Under the pieces are notes generated by a model. It saw nothing but the letters and a program-made list of their open reading frames with translations, had not been told where the DNA came from and searched no databases. Positions 9,966 through 22,526 of a stretch of 64,000 nt of DNA are shown piece by piece. The position numbers were made by a program, and so were the translations under genes. Source of the stretch: Buxus sempervirens (Eukaryota > Streptophyta > Magnoliopsida > Buxales > Buxaceae); NCBI GenBank assembly GCA_947561395.2, contig OX387190.1:24856858-24920857 (forward strand). Direction: 5' to 3'. Within the stretch, counting starts at the first letter, position 1. The number at the start of each line of letters is the position of its first letter.

Positions 9966-10194
9966 GATTGATCACTCACGGTTACTATGTGATCATCTTT
10001 TTCATTGTTGGTATTGACTGTGTAATCATCTTGATCCTTGTGGTTGGTGATCTTCATGGCTTTTTAATTTCCTCTCTAACAGGAAGCTAGCTAGGAAGAA
10101 CTAAAACATAAAACGAGACAGGATATGAAAAGAAAAAGTGTTGTAGCAAATAAATTTTAAGGCAAAGAAGCTACAATCTCGATCAACCAGCTGA

Positions 10195-11767
10195 AATTAA
10201 ACAGGAGTTTTTTCTGGAGAAACAATCAAGATAAGAAATCAATGGCCTTGCTATGTTGGGATAGAATTACAATGCCAAGACGCAATGGAGGTTTAAATAT
10301 TAAACAAGCCAGCTGTATGAATAAAGCACTGCTTTTAAAGGCAGTGTGGCACCTTCATACTAAACAATCCAGTCTTTGGTATTCTCTGATGCGCTCTTTG
10401 TATTTTTCAGGTTCAGATTTTATTCAGGCTGAAGCATCATCATCCCATTCATGGGTCTGGCGGCAACTTCAACAATTGAAAGGATATATTAAAGAGGGAA
10501 GTAAATGGCTAATAGCAAAGGGGGATTCGATCAATCTATTTCAACATAAATGGTTGAGCAATGGAGAAATGCTAACAAGACCTCCACTGATTCAGCAAAA
10601 CTTGGAGATAAAGCTGGTAAGAGACTTAATTGATAACTCCTCTCAAACATGGAATTCTGAACTTGTTTTATCTCTTTGGCCACTATCATGGGCAAATAAA
10701 ATTCTTGAAACAAAAATAACTCCTTCACTGAAAGAAGATATCCCGATTTGGACTCATACATCAACTGGGCGCTTCACGGTGACATCGGCATATAGATTAT
10801 GTATGGGTTCAATCAATCAGGAAGAAGAAGATTGTGGCTGAGGATATGGCATATGAAGTGTCCAGCAAAGATTCGTTTCTTTCTATGGAAGAGTCTCCAA
10901 GGAGCAATTCCTACTGCTCAGGTGGTTGCAACCAGGTTATCTTATGTATCTAATTATTGTGTGTTATGTAAGGAATGGCCTGAAACTGTGAAGCATCTGT
11001 GGTTAGAATGCCCCTTTTCTAGAGCTGTGTGGCTATTGGCAATAGGAGGAGCTTCCCAACAATTTGGTCAATACCAATCTTTTCGGCAATGGTTCTCAAA
11101 TTTATCTTATGTCCTTTATTCTTCTGCTGTTCCAGATTATTTTGATTTCATTGTAAAAATTTATATATTTGGCTGGACTCTTTGGCTCCATAGAAACAAA
11201 GTCATATTTGAGAACCTAACTCCGAATGTGTTTCAGGTTGTGAAGCACTTTAATAACCTTAGTCATGAAGTTCTAAGTATATTCAAGGCGGAAGACGAGG
11301 AACACGTTCATTCCACTCCAATGGATGTATCCACCTAATAGTTATATAAAACTGAACTTCGATGGAGCTCTCCGTAGATGATCTGGAAATGCAGGTATTG
11401 GAGTAATTGCCAGAGATGAGCAGGGAAGATTTCTGGGTGCTATTGCATCTTCAGTCGTTGTGTCTTCTCCTATCCAAGCTGAGATAGCTGCAGTCTTGGA
11501 AGCTCTCCGTCTAGCTCAATCAAAATGTTTCTCTCGTATCATTCTTGAAGGAGATGCGCTAACCCTGGTCAGAATCCTTGAAAGAGTGAAACAAGGTGGT
11601 TTAGCAGCTGCTGATGTACCTTGGAGCATCATTCACAGTGTTGCAGAAGCGCATGATATGTTTTTGAATTTCCAGCAGGTTGAACTAAGACGTGTATAGG
11701 GAATGTACAGCAGACGTGTAAAATGTTGTTTAAGAAAAGTTTTTATCTTTTACTACCAAAAAAAAAA
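10195..11767 (+). mobile_element. 5'-truncated L1-type LINE (zf-RVT + RNase H)
   Basis: Only the 3' end of a plant L1 element is present. It is bounded by the target duplication AACCAGCTGA (10185-10194 and 11768-11777) and ends in a poly-A stretch after TACTACC. Coding remnants in several frames show the end of the RT region (CWDRITMPRRNGGLNIK at 10254), a zf-RVT zinc-binding region (CPAKIRFFLWKSLQG, then CVLCKEWPETVKHLWLECPFSRAVW, 10857-11033) and a plant-type RNase H (KLNFDGALR near 11350, GIGVIARDEQGRFLGA, AEIAAVLEALRLA). Frameshifts lie near 10810-10840 and 11330-11340, with a TGA near 11380, so the copy is dead. Severe 5' truncation is usual for target-primed insertions. Confidence 0.88.
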
Positions 11768-12264
11768 AACCAGCTGAGAATATTCGGGAGGAGTCAAGAA
11801 GAAATTGAAGGACATCGGAAAAATAAAGAAAGGTGATGATAGATGTAAAATCCCAAATTTTTAATGAAATTAAAAATTATTAGTTTGGTAATTAATTTAA
11901 GGCTAATTAAAATTTCATAGAGGAAGGAGGTCAAGGATTTAAACCGGGGACTCTTGGTCGAACCGGATGGGATAACCATAAATAAAAAGATATGAGAAAT
12001 TGCTGGAAATTATTGTTGGATTGTCAAGCAAGGGTAATTTAGGAACTTTGGAAAATTCGGTTTATATGAATTAAGGGTAAGTGATGTTATATTTTAGTTT
12101 CAATATTAAATAAATATTATGAAAAAAAAAAATAGAGTTGGAAACAAATAATAATATAAGTGTGTTGTTGGTTAGGATTGTAAATCAAATGATCAATGGT
12201 AAAAAAAAAGGGTGTTGGTGTATGCATTTGGTGGTGTTGTGCAACAGCAAATCATGAAGAAGTT

Positions 12265-12530
12265 GAAGGGTTAGGTTGCTAGAGAGTTAGACCTTTGGGT
12301 TTCTAAAAATTGCTGGAGAGTTAGAGTTAGACCCTTGGGATTCTAAAACTGCTGGAGAATTAAACTCTTAGGTCTAGACTCTTGGGTTGCTGAAATTAAA
12401 CCTTTAGATTGTTGAAAACGTAGAGGAGAAAGAAAGTTAGACTTTTGGGATTGCTAAAAGCGTAGTAGAGCTGAAGAAGAAGAAAGAAGAAAGAAGAAGA
12501 GGAAAGGGGGGGGGGGGGGGGGGGGTGGAT
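12265..12530 (+). repeat. Degenerate ~50-bp tandem repeats and poly-G tract
   Basis: Inside the solo LTR, a motif of the form GTTAGACCYTTGGGWTTCTAAAA-GCTGGAGA recurs about five times (12280-12455). It is followed by GAA-rich sequence and a run of about 21 G residues (12507-12525). Confidence 0.7.
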
Positions 12531-14594
12531 TTCTCAAAACAAGTAAGTTAGCCCTTCCACTTGCATAAATATCTGTTTTCAGATTATTCGATCGACATAA
12601 CTTGATGGATAGAATTCATGAGCCATACGAATTATGAATTATGTTTCACAATTACTTTTAAGATGATTTGAAATGGATTTTGATAAATTTTATCATTAAT
12701 TTGAAGTTGAACACGTTAGAACTTTGAAAGGATAGGAAAATACTTAAAACCCAGATTCTGCAGAAAATTTCAGAAAGATGGAATTTTTAGACTGATTTAG
12801 AGATATATTTAGGTTTCGGTTTCTGAATGAAAGTTGTTCCATTATTGCTCTATTTTCACTGAAAAATATATTCTAGGATAAAAACCTATGATTTAGTAAT
12901 GTTAATTGAATTATTACAGCTGTTGGTCTGTACAGGATTTTGAATTAAAGTAGATTTTGAAAACTTATAATTAATTAACCAAGAGGAATTTTCCAAAACT
13001 GCTATAGGTTATTTTAGTGTATTGAGTTAGAAGTCTAACAAACCAGATTTCATGTTATTTTGTTAAGAAATGAATGAGTTATGGGGATTTGTTTCTTACT
13101 AGGTCAGAAAACTCAGAATTGATATAGATATGATTAAAATTCAATAGAAAATAAATAGATTATAATTTATGATGGATTTAGGTTTGTTTTATATTCTGAA
13201 AATTCCCAGATTAATAAGAGGGTAGATTTTAAGGTATTTTTACATCCTGGAGAGTTTAAGTTTAGAGGTTGTTGAAATGTTTGTTTTGGGCTAAACTGGA
13301 GAGTATATTTCATATAAATTGTTTGAGCAATTCAATTAAATCCAAACCTGTGCAAAAACACTATTTAGAGGATTAGAATTAAGCTAGAAAAAGTTTGAAT
13401 AAGAATTTTTAGATCAGTCTATGTGAATTTTGAATTCTAAGTTTAGAGGTTGCTGAAATGTCTGTTTTGGGACTGCACCCACTTTTTCACAAAAGTGAAT
13501 TTTTGTAGGTATCAAACGACGGATTTGGGTAAGATGGTCTTCATGAGAATTGTAGGGTTTTGGGTCTAGATTCATTTAAAAATATATATTTAATATAAGT
13601 TCACTGTTTGTAATTTAAAATACATTTTTATTGTGCACCTGTCTGCATAGATTTTTCTGGAAAGTCTAGTTTGTTTGGACATAATTTTCTAACCATAGTA
13701 GTTTTGTAGAAACTGTTATTAGGTGATGTAATAGGGTGAGTGAGGAAACTAACTAACAATACTTTAGAGGATTTGGTCTAAAATTGATTCAGTTTTGGGG
13801 ATTGAATAGTACTAATGCATATGTGGCAGATTTGGAATTTAAGTAAACCTTTATACTTTTAATATTTCAGATTATGTCCATTCTCTTAGTTGCTTAAATT
13901 GATTTGTTCAAGTTCTAAACACGGTTTCCAGAACTAATAGAACTCTACGAAAAGTAAATTTGACCATAAATTTGAAGGAGAGATTATGTTGGAAATATGT
14001 AAAAGAAATTTTGCTAATCGGAGAGTTCTTGAACTGATTATACTATTATTAAATTTGTTGTTCTCTATTTGTGACATGACTGGAAATTGTTTATGTTTTC
14101 TTCGAAAGATTTCTGGTTTCTAATTTTGGTTAATTTATAAAATACTTTTACCGGTTGTGTCAAATTATGGAGATTTCCATTGTTGAGGATTCTAGTGGAT
14201 TGCTGAGCTGAATTTGGTAGTGTTAATGACTCCATTTGCTTGAGCATTATTTTGATTTGACTTGAGTTAATTTTTAGTAAATATAGACAGTTTTAAATAA
14301 AAGGGGTTTTTGTGCTTGAATTGTCTAATTCATTTTGATTCATTCTTGGATTTACATGAGAAATATTTTGGGACACTCCATGAGGGAGTAAGTTGGCCCT
14401 GAGTGGCCATGAATATGTTGCTTGCACTCAGTTGTATAATGGTTTGCATGTTGAAATATTTTGGTTTGAATCGAAGTCCTTGCTTTAATGGTTGGTTTAA
14501 TCATTTAAACTATTTACGGCATAGCACGTTATGGATCCATAATTTAGCTAGTAAGTGAAGTTTGTATAATTTGTTTGGCTAAAGTCTAGCTTCC

Positions 14595-14825
14595 TTCATG
14601 CGTTTCCTTTATGTAGAGAGGCCTTCCATGAGGGAAGTGCTGCGAACTAAGAGGGATTTATTTTACGCGTTTCCTTTATATAAAGAGGCCTTCCATGAGG
14701 GATGTGCAGCAGCAGCTTCGTTTCCACCCCATGAGGGGGTGAGGTCTATTATTGGCAGCAGATATGACACTGGTTCTCAGACTGGATTGATATCCGTTTC
14801 CACCCTTGAGGAGGGTGAGGTCTTG
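14595..14825 (+). repeat. Repeated CCATGAGG-type motifs in LTR
   Basis: GCGTTTCCTTTATRTARAGAGG and CCTTCCATGAGGGA recur at 14600-14640 and 14667-14705. They are followed by two GTTTCCACC...GAG(G)GGGTGAGGTC blocks (14720-14745 and 14798-14822). The blocks are degenerate tandem repeats with no coding content. Confidence 0.6.
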
Positions 14826-15433
14826 TGATTTCCACCAAGAGACGATATATTGGAATCAGTTTACAGAGGTATCAGATTTGGCAGAGGTTCTCGGACTGGA
14901 ACTGTTTGGAGCTAGAACTTAACCTTACAAAGCGGTCAAATTTCACGAGTCCCATCTTATTATGTGATTTGATATTGTTTTGCCGGATTAGTCGGATTAA
15001 TCGATTTATTTGTGGTTAGTCGTTGAGTATATTTTATTCGTGCATGTTTTAGAAATTAAATTAAATTAAATATGTTTGAGCATGCATTTCTACTTGCTGA
15101 GATAGTCGTATCTCATTCCTTTTGTTTTGTTTTGTTTTCAGATCTCAGAGAGGACGATACAGGCGGGTTTATGATTGGTTCAGGTGAGTTGGGGAAACTT
15201 TTAGTTGACTCTGATTTTGTGATTGCCATTTCATGTTTTCCTTACTCTGATATAGCGATCCTGTGTATAAAAGTAACCCTTGGGGAACGAGTTACGGTTT
15301 TTACTACGTAACCCGGTTCCGGGGCGTTACAATAGAGAACAAGAGGTGTCTCTCTCCAAGAACCCAATATATAAATTAACTGCAATCAAAATCTAATCCT
15401 ACCCAAACTTGGAAAACTATAATTAAAAAGATA

Positions 15434-15835
15434 CACTACAAAAAAGTGTAGAATTAGCGACACACTTTTAGCGGCGGTAAGAATATTTCGCCGCGAAAAG
15501 GGTCTTTACCGGCGGTAATCATGGTTTCTGCCACTGAAAAATAATCTAGGTGCAAAAACCGTATGGCGCTAGTTTTTTGCGCGCGAATAATCTTTAGCGG
15601 CGGTATTTACCACCGCGAAATCAAGTTTTAGGGGCGGTAAAATAGGTACCGCCGGGAATAAGTTGGCGGGAAATCCCGCCAAAAGAGAACCCTTTTCCGG
15701 CGGTATGTGGCGGACGGTAATTATACTTTTTGGCGGCGGTAACGTAGTACCGCCGCTAAAAGTGGTAGTTTTGGTGATGGTAATCATATTATTAGTGGCG
15801 GTAACCTTTTACCGCCGCTAATAGTTCATTCGAGT
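15434..15835 (+). repeat. CACTA 5' terminal and subterminal repeats
   Basis: After the terminal CACTACAAAAAA, the motif (T/A)GCGGCGGTAA and its inverse TTACCGCCGC recur about ten times in both orientations with short spacers. This is the expected binding array for the element's own proteins. Confidence 0.85.
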
Positions 15836-15884
15836 AAAATCCCCAATTTCAACTCAGTTTCCCTGTTTCATCTCTTGCGCGAAA

Positions 15885-16260
15885 ATTTTGTTTCTGCTGT
15901 CGCTGTCGCGTTGCCGTTGCCGTTGCTCATCGCCGTCGCCGTCACCGTCGCTCATCGCCGTCGCCGTCGCCGTCGCCGTGCCCTCACCATCGCCGTCGCC
16001 GTCGCCCATTGCCGTGGCCACCTGTGGTTGCTCGTTGCCTCCTGCCGGCGAATATTCCGTCACCGTGGTTCATTGACATCGCAGTTGCCGGAGCCCGTGC
16101 CCATTGCCGTCGCCATTTGCTGTCGGCGTCACCGTCTCCACCGTTGCCACCGTTGCTGTCATTGGAAGTATCCATTGCTGGTCGCGATTGCTCGTTGCCT
16201 CCTGCCGTCGCCGGAGCCCATTGCCGTCGCCGTCGCCATCTCCATTGCTTGTTGCCTCTG
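15885..16260 (+). repeat. GCC/GTC trinucleotide-rich tract
   Basis: A GC-rich region of imperfect CGCCGTCGC and GCCGTTGCC repeats stands out from the AT-rich surroundings. Several frames stay open on both strands only because the repeat unit is three bases (Ala/Val-rich or Arg-rich products). It lies in the leader of the CACTA, between the subterminal array and the transposase gene. I do not call it coding. Confidence 0.6.
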
Positions 16261-16449
16261 GCCAGTATCACTGCCTTGCTCATCAAGGGTTTTGCCTTCA
16301 CGTTCTTCATCAACTCCGGTAAGCCATGTCCGGCCTCGGTGATTCAGGCTGCATTCAGAACTATTGTCGTCAGAAAGCAGAATGATCATATGATTGTTTA
16401 CAATTCCCAAAATTTTTACCATGTGATTTTTTTTGTGAATTTTCCATAG

Positions 16450-18049
16450 TCCAAAAGGAGTAATACTGATTCTGATATCATATGTGGATGTTTACCTTTA
16501 TCTTTCAATATTTCTTCTATTGACCTGTTAAGGGATGATTCCTTGTCCTCCACATGGCAGCCACATTTCAACATACAACCTTAATGAAGTCCAAGCTTTA
16601 GGTATTATGTTTTCAGCATTTTCCCTCATATTAGGTAATTCTATTTTAAGTTTGTTTAGGCATGGTCATTATAATCATCCTCAAAGCCTTACCGTACTTG
16701 TTGGAATAGATGGTAGGAATTTGATTTCTTCAGCAACCCTATCAATGTTGAGTATTGAGACCATTATTTTCTCTCTGTCTCTGTGTTCTTATTTGTCATC
16801 CCCTGTCTCTTCATAACCATTTCAGGTACATGATTCATGCTGCTCTCTTTTGAAATTTTCTTTTTCGTTTGCTTGTAAAATGCTCAATCACCCAGCTCTA
16901 ATTGTACAAGCAACTTCAACTTTGTCTCCACCTCTTGTCCATAATCGATTCAAGATGATCCAATTGATTGCTTTTACATCCTGATTACCATTATTGGAAT
17001 TCACAATAGTTCTGAATGCAGCCTGCATACGTTATGTAACAGGCTAAAATATTATCCAATCCTTCTTATTGAGTTTGAGGGCTTAGCCCATTCTTATAAA
17101 TACAGGCGTTATATAGCCGTTTTTCCGAAAATTTAGGATTAGAATATAACTGTTTTGGTCTTTGTATATATGAAATTGGGTTTCCAGTTAAGGTAGTTAG
17201 TAAAAATTCCATTGATGTATGAAATTAGAAAAGAAAAAACTCTAGGTAATTTTGATTCTATTAATAGTATACTTTTGTGTTTTTCCCTAATTTTTATGAA
17301 CAGTAAAATGGAATTGATTTTTAATTATTTTAAAAAATCACTAATTATTAATTATCAAGAATTTGATGATTGAATCTGAATTATGTTAAAAAGTATCACT
17401 TAAAACTATTTTTCCAAAAGAAATAAAAAAAAAAAGGATGTGTTGAAAATTGCAAAACCCTAAACGAGGCAGAAACTAAGAAACCTTATGTTGAAAATCG
17501 GAGAAAGGAAGGCAATGTGTGTTGAGGAAGGTTTATGCTTGAGCATCACTGCTTTTTGGTATTTCATGAATTGGGTATTATATATTGGCCTATGTGAATG
17601 TTAAAACTAGTTGATAACTGAGCTTTCTTTGAATTTGATCATCCTACTCACTTGAATGTTTAGCTTTTTCTGTTATATATGCTTCTTAATTTTGGAGGAC
17701 TATTATAATTAAAATCAAACAGGCTATAGATGTATTCAGTGATTGGTAAATGCTTAATCATAAAGCCAATTACCTTAAAAAATTGAAATTCCGTAACCCT
17801 ATAAAAAAAATTTAAATATTCAACTTTTTCAAAGAATGTAAAAAGGGAATATAATTGATTTATGCAAAGGTAAAGTAAGAAATATGGAACTTCTTCTTAA
17901 AGGGTAAAATTATCAATTTTCCATCTTTCCCACTTGCCACGAACTAGTTATTATAATTATGATGATGTATTAAGGGGCTAATTTGATGGGTTCCAAGTTT
18001 GAAATTTTGCAGAAGGAAATTCAACATATTTCTACAAGTATCTGAACAA
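16450..18049 (+). other. CACTA leader, non-coding
   Basis: No gene is recognised between the trinucleotide tract and the transposase start. At 17076-17146 there is a partial copy of the GGGCTTAGCCC...TATATAGCCGTTTTTC block that recurs twice in the 3' part of the element. Confidence 0.5.
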
Positions 18050-21000
18050 ATGGATAGAAGTTGGATTCAGCTGTCTAGGTATTCATTATGTTATTATTTA
18101 AAGGTTTTAAATTCAATCCCAAAGCGTCATATATAAATTAAATAAATAATGATGTAATGTTGGTGAAATAGGATTAGTCAAGAATATCGAACTGGAGTTC
18201 AGGATTTCATCAAGTTCGCTTATGATCGTAGAGCAACCATTAATGGGATGATCAAGTGTCCCTGTCTGAAATGCAATAATGTATTGCTTCAAAGTGAGGG
18301 GGCTGTATATGATCATCTGATATGCAACGGGTTTGATAAATATTACACAAACTGGTATCATCATGGAGAGGAATTCCATATAGCAAGTTCATCTCGGGAT
18401 GATACTGGAGACGGTGGTCATGATGCACATTTTGAAGGTGGTGATGAAATGAAGACTATGTTAAAAGATATTCTTGGGGTCCATGGCGAAGGTGGTGAAA
18501 GAATGTCTGCAAGTTCACCGCAGTGTCCATCAACAGACATTGCAAACCAGGATTATAGTAAATATGAAAAACTTTTATCGGATGCTGATAAAGAGGTAAT
18601 CCCTGGTTGTAAAAGACACACGAAATTGTCATTCGTCCTCAAAATTTATGAAATAAAGTGTCGAGGTGGGTGGAGCAATAATTCATTCAGTGAATTGCTT
18701 GATGCTTTGAGAGAGGTATTTCCTGAGGGGTCAACGTTGCCAGAGAATTTTTCTCAGGCGAAGAAAATGATATCAGATTTAGGTTTAACTTACAACAAAA
18801 TAGATGCATGCCCGAACGATTGTATGTTGTTTTGGAAAGATTCATCTGAGAAACAATCTTGTGATATCTGCGGTACATTTAGATGGAAATCCGAGGACGA
18901 GTACTCGGATAAGAAGGGTAAGAAGAAGCCAGCAAAAATTCTCAGGCACTTTCTGTTAAAACCACGTCTCCAGAGGCTGTATATGTCGTCCAAAATTGCT
19001 AATGATATGAGATGGCATGCAGAGGGCCGCACTGTCGATGGAATGATGAGGCATCCAGCAGATTCTTTTGCTTGGGAATCTCTTGATGTGATGAACCCTA
19101 CGTTCAGTTCGGATCCTCGTAATATTCGGCTTGGCTTAGCAACTGATGGGTTTAACCCATTCCGGACGATGAGTATATCGCATAGCACTTGGCCTGTTAT
19201 TTTGATCCCGTACAATTTGCCACCGTGGTTATGCATGAAGCAACCTAATATGATTCTCTCTTTATTGATACCAGGGCCTCTTGGTCCAGGAAACGACCTT
19301 GACATTTACTTGAGACCTTTAGTAGATGAGTTGAAAGACTTGTGGACTTCTGGGGTTGAGACCTATGATGCATTGAGGAAGGAGAAATTTACTTTACGTG
19401 CGGCATTGTTGTGGACGATCAGTGATTTTCTTGGGTATGCTATGCTTTCCGGATGGAGCACAAAAGGACGATATGCATGTCCTTCTTGTCACAAGGATAC
19501 ATGCAGCTATTATTTACGTAACGGAAGAAAGCACTGTTATATGGGTCATCGTCGGTTTCTGCCTCCTAATCACAGATTTTGAAAGCAAAAACAATCTTTC
19601 GATGGTACTATTGAGATATTGGATCAACTGAGGGACAGTTCAAATATATTTGGAAAGAGTAAGCGTGGAAGAAACAGTGCAGAAAGTGGCATGCCATATA
19701 ATTGGAAGAAAAAAAGTATCTTTTTTGAATTGTCGTATTGGGCAGATAACCCTTAAAGCACAATTTGGATGTAATGCATATTGAGAAAAATGTCTGTGAT
19801 AATATAATTGGTACATTGTTGAATATCGAGGGGAAATCTAAGGATAATCTCAAAGCACGTTTGGATTTGATAGATTTTGGTGTTAGACATGAACTTCATC
19901 CAGTTATATTCCCTGATAGAAAGAAAGCATGTTTGCCAGCCGCATGTTATTCGATGGATAAGCGTGAAAAAGATGTTTTCTGCAAAGTATTGAAAAGTTT
20001 GAAAGTCCCTGATAGATATGCCTCCAACATTTCAAGGCGTGTAAATATGAAAGAGTCTAAGATTTTCGGCCTTAAAAGCCATGATTGTCATGTGCTAATG
20101 CAACAACTCTTGCCTCTTGCTATTCGAAAGGCATTGCTGAAGAATGTAGCAGCTGTTCTAATAGAGTTGAGCAACTTCTTCCGAGAGTTGTGCTCTAAAG
20201 TTTGCGATGCTGATGACTTTAGGCAACTTCAGGAACGTATAGCGCACGTGCTGTGCGAGATGGAACGGATTTTTCCTCCAGCGTTCTTTGATATTATGGT
20301 GCACTTGCCAGTTCATTTAGCGGATGAGGTGATGCTAGGTGGACCTGTTCATTACCGCTGGATGTATCCAATTGAGAGGTTTGTTATGCACAATTTCAAG
20401 TTACACCAGATTGTACCATTAATTGATTGTTATCCGTTAAATTTGAAAATGGAACTCTTCTAAATTATAGGTATTTATCTACTTTGAAGTCGTATGTACG
20501 AAACAAAGCTCACCCGGAAGGATCAATTGCAGAAGGATACATTGCAGAAGAGTGTCTGACATTTTTTTCTCGATACCTCTCAAATGTGGCATCTAAAACA
20601 AACCGACCAGTGAGAAATGTTGATGATAGTGCGATTGGCGGTGCCCAGTCCTTTAAACTATCAAATATTGAATGGGCACAAATAAATCGTTATGTGCTTT
20701 TCAATGATGACAGGGTTGCATCATATCAACAGTAAGATATTGATGCTTATGTCCTCCATTGCATAACCCAGTGCGATGCTTCGATTGGATGGATTGATTG
20801 TCTTATTTTTATTAACTTGCAGGACTCATCTTGCTCTTCTTAGGATGTCTAAGCCTAAAGCAAGTCTTCATGAACTACAAAAGAAGCAAAATGAAGAATT
20901 CCCACAGTGGTTTAGGGATCATGTGAGTAAAAATTTCCACGTCCGGTTGGTGTTTATATAGTTGTTATTATTAATTTTTTTCCCTTCGAATGTTTTAACA

Positions 21001-21758
21001 TCTTCGGTCCCTGTGAATAGGTTGCAACATTGAAAAATTCAAAAACTAGTGTACCCAAGGAAGTTGTGTTGCTCTCGCAGGGCCCATACTCTTATGCAAA
21101 AAGGCTTAAGGGTTATATAAGTAATGGATTTCGGTTTTGCATATATGAGAAAGATAGATCAGCAAAAAGTCAAAACAGTGGTGTTGTTGTGAACGCAAGC
21201 ACTACTAGTTATGCAAGTGCTAAGGACAAACGGCCAATAACAAGCAACATCTCTTACTACGGACGTCTAACTGATATAATCGAGTTGGTGTATTCGGAGT
21301 GCCTCACATACATATTGTTTAAGTGTGATTGGGTAGATGTTACGGCACAAGGAAGGGGAATTAAGACTGATGAGCTGGGGTTCACACTTGTAAATTTCAA
21401 GCGCTTATTAAATACGGGGCAGCAAGTGTCGGACGACCCATTCGTGTTTGCAACCCAAGCTGAGCAAGTTTTTTATGTACCTGATCCAGTTGATGAAGAA
21501 TGGAACGTTGTTGTAAAGACCAAGCCTAGGGACTTGTTTGATGTTAGAGAAGTCGTCAATGATCAATATATGGAATGTGAATCATACAGTCCACAAGATC
21601 TAGCGGGTCGTGGAGATGATTTAGATGGTGTGAGCTGGGCAAGAGCAGATGTACCTGCAATAACAGTTGATGCTCCTCAAATGTTGGAGAAACAAATTCC
21701 TCCCACTCACGATGCTTCAAACGAAGACGATTCAGATAATGTTGAAGATGATTATTGA
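18050..21758 (+). pseudogene. CACTA transposase TnpD/TNP2-type gene, broken
   Basis: The start ATG at 18050 gives MDRSWIQLS, and a GT-AG intron (18079-18171) joins it to RISQEYRTGVQDFIKFAY. Domains follow in order: transposase-associated zinc region (CPCLKCNNV, 18254-18390), Transposase_21 catalytic region (GLATDGFNPF; LPPWLCMKQPNMILSLLIPGP; LSGWSTKGRYACPSC), a DUF4218-like part (LDVMHIEKNVCDNIIGT to YPIER), and a C-terminal DUF4216-like part (21030-21758). Three more introns fit GT-AG and phase: 20379-20470, 20732-20822 and 20923-21020. Lesions are a TGA at 19580-19582, where the family has Arg, and a one-base loss near 19750-19757. The enzyme cuts at the terminal repeats and moves the element in the nucleus; this copy cannot make it whole. 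Confidence 0.92.
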
Positions 21759-21836
21759 TATATGGATTGTATAAAGGTCAACTAACAATGCTTTGTATAA
21801 GGATGGAAATTCCTTTTATCTGCAGCATTATAATTC

Positions 21837-22526
21837 CCTTTGATTTTTTGCAACTTCCATTGTATTTATTATAAGTCTTGTGATTATACAGGTGTGATGG
21901 ATGAATCTTGATGGATATATCTTTACAATCGTATCGATTGATCATGATTGGAAGAAAGTGACATTTCCTTTGTCCCTGCTTCATCCTCTTCAAATAGAAA
22001 AGCAATGCTTCAGTGAAAGTTTGAAACCATAAAGTCTATTAAATAGAAAGGGAACATGTAAATCTCTCAGCTTTAGTCCTTTCTTTTTGGTTAAATGCCA
22101 TATGCTTTAGTGAAAATCTGAAATTGGTGAATGTTTAAGAGCTTGTGATGCATAGCCTATGCCATCATGCCTATTGAGATTTTTTACAGAGATGACTTTC
22201 AGCTGATTGGTCTTTACATAGCAAACCCACCTCTTTCATCAATTTTAGTAAACTACCTCTTTGATCAATTATAGTAAACTACTTTGATCTACTTATTAAC
22301 ATGAGATTGCACTTGATCCTTCTTCTATCTTGATTTAATGAACATATAGCTGTCTCCTAGTTAATGGATTTGGTTTTCAATTTGTGAGGGATGCATCAAG
22401 TGTCCTATCTAGTGGAACTATCTAGAAGTGTGCCTTTTTCCGTGAGTTGTAAGTTGTATCCTTTGATTTTTTGCAACTTCCATTGTATTTATTATAAGTC
22501 TTGTGATTATATAGGTGTGATGGATG
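21837..22526 (+). repeat. Direct duplication of the ORF2 splice-acceptor/start region
   Basis: A 67-bp block with TTTTTTGCAACTTCCATTG at its core is present at 21837-21903 and again at 22460-22526. Both copies end in TA(C/T)AGGTGTGATGGATG, which supplies a splice acceptor and an ATG. Only the second copy leads into the long second-gene frame. Confidence 0.8.

Larger units (their letters stand above)
11844..15331 (+). repeat. Tekay/Del-like solo LTR (3.49 kb)
   Basis: The sequence starts TGTAAAATCCC and ends GGGGCGTTACA. It is flanked by the perfect 5-bp duplication ATAGA (11839-11843 and 15332-15336). These are the long, TGTAA...TTACA-type ends of gypsy chromoviruses of the Tekay/Del group. 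No gag or pol is found inside, so it is most simply a solo LTR left by recombination. The homologous locus at 43190 lacks it. I saw no primer-binding site or coding domain that would argue for a complete element. Confidence 0.8.

Noticed and set aside
11844-15331. Complete LTR retrotransposon
   Set aside because: No paired LTRs, primer-binding site, polypurine tract or coding domain inside. A solo LTR fits better.
15854-16449. Ala/Val- and Arg-rich proteins on both strands
   Set aside because: These frames follow from the GCC/GTC trinucleotide repeat. They have no conserved motif and overlap each other in most frames.
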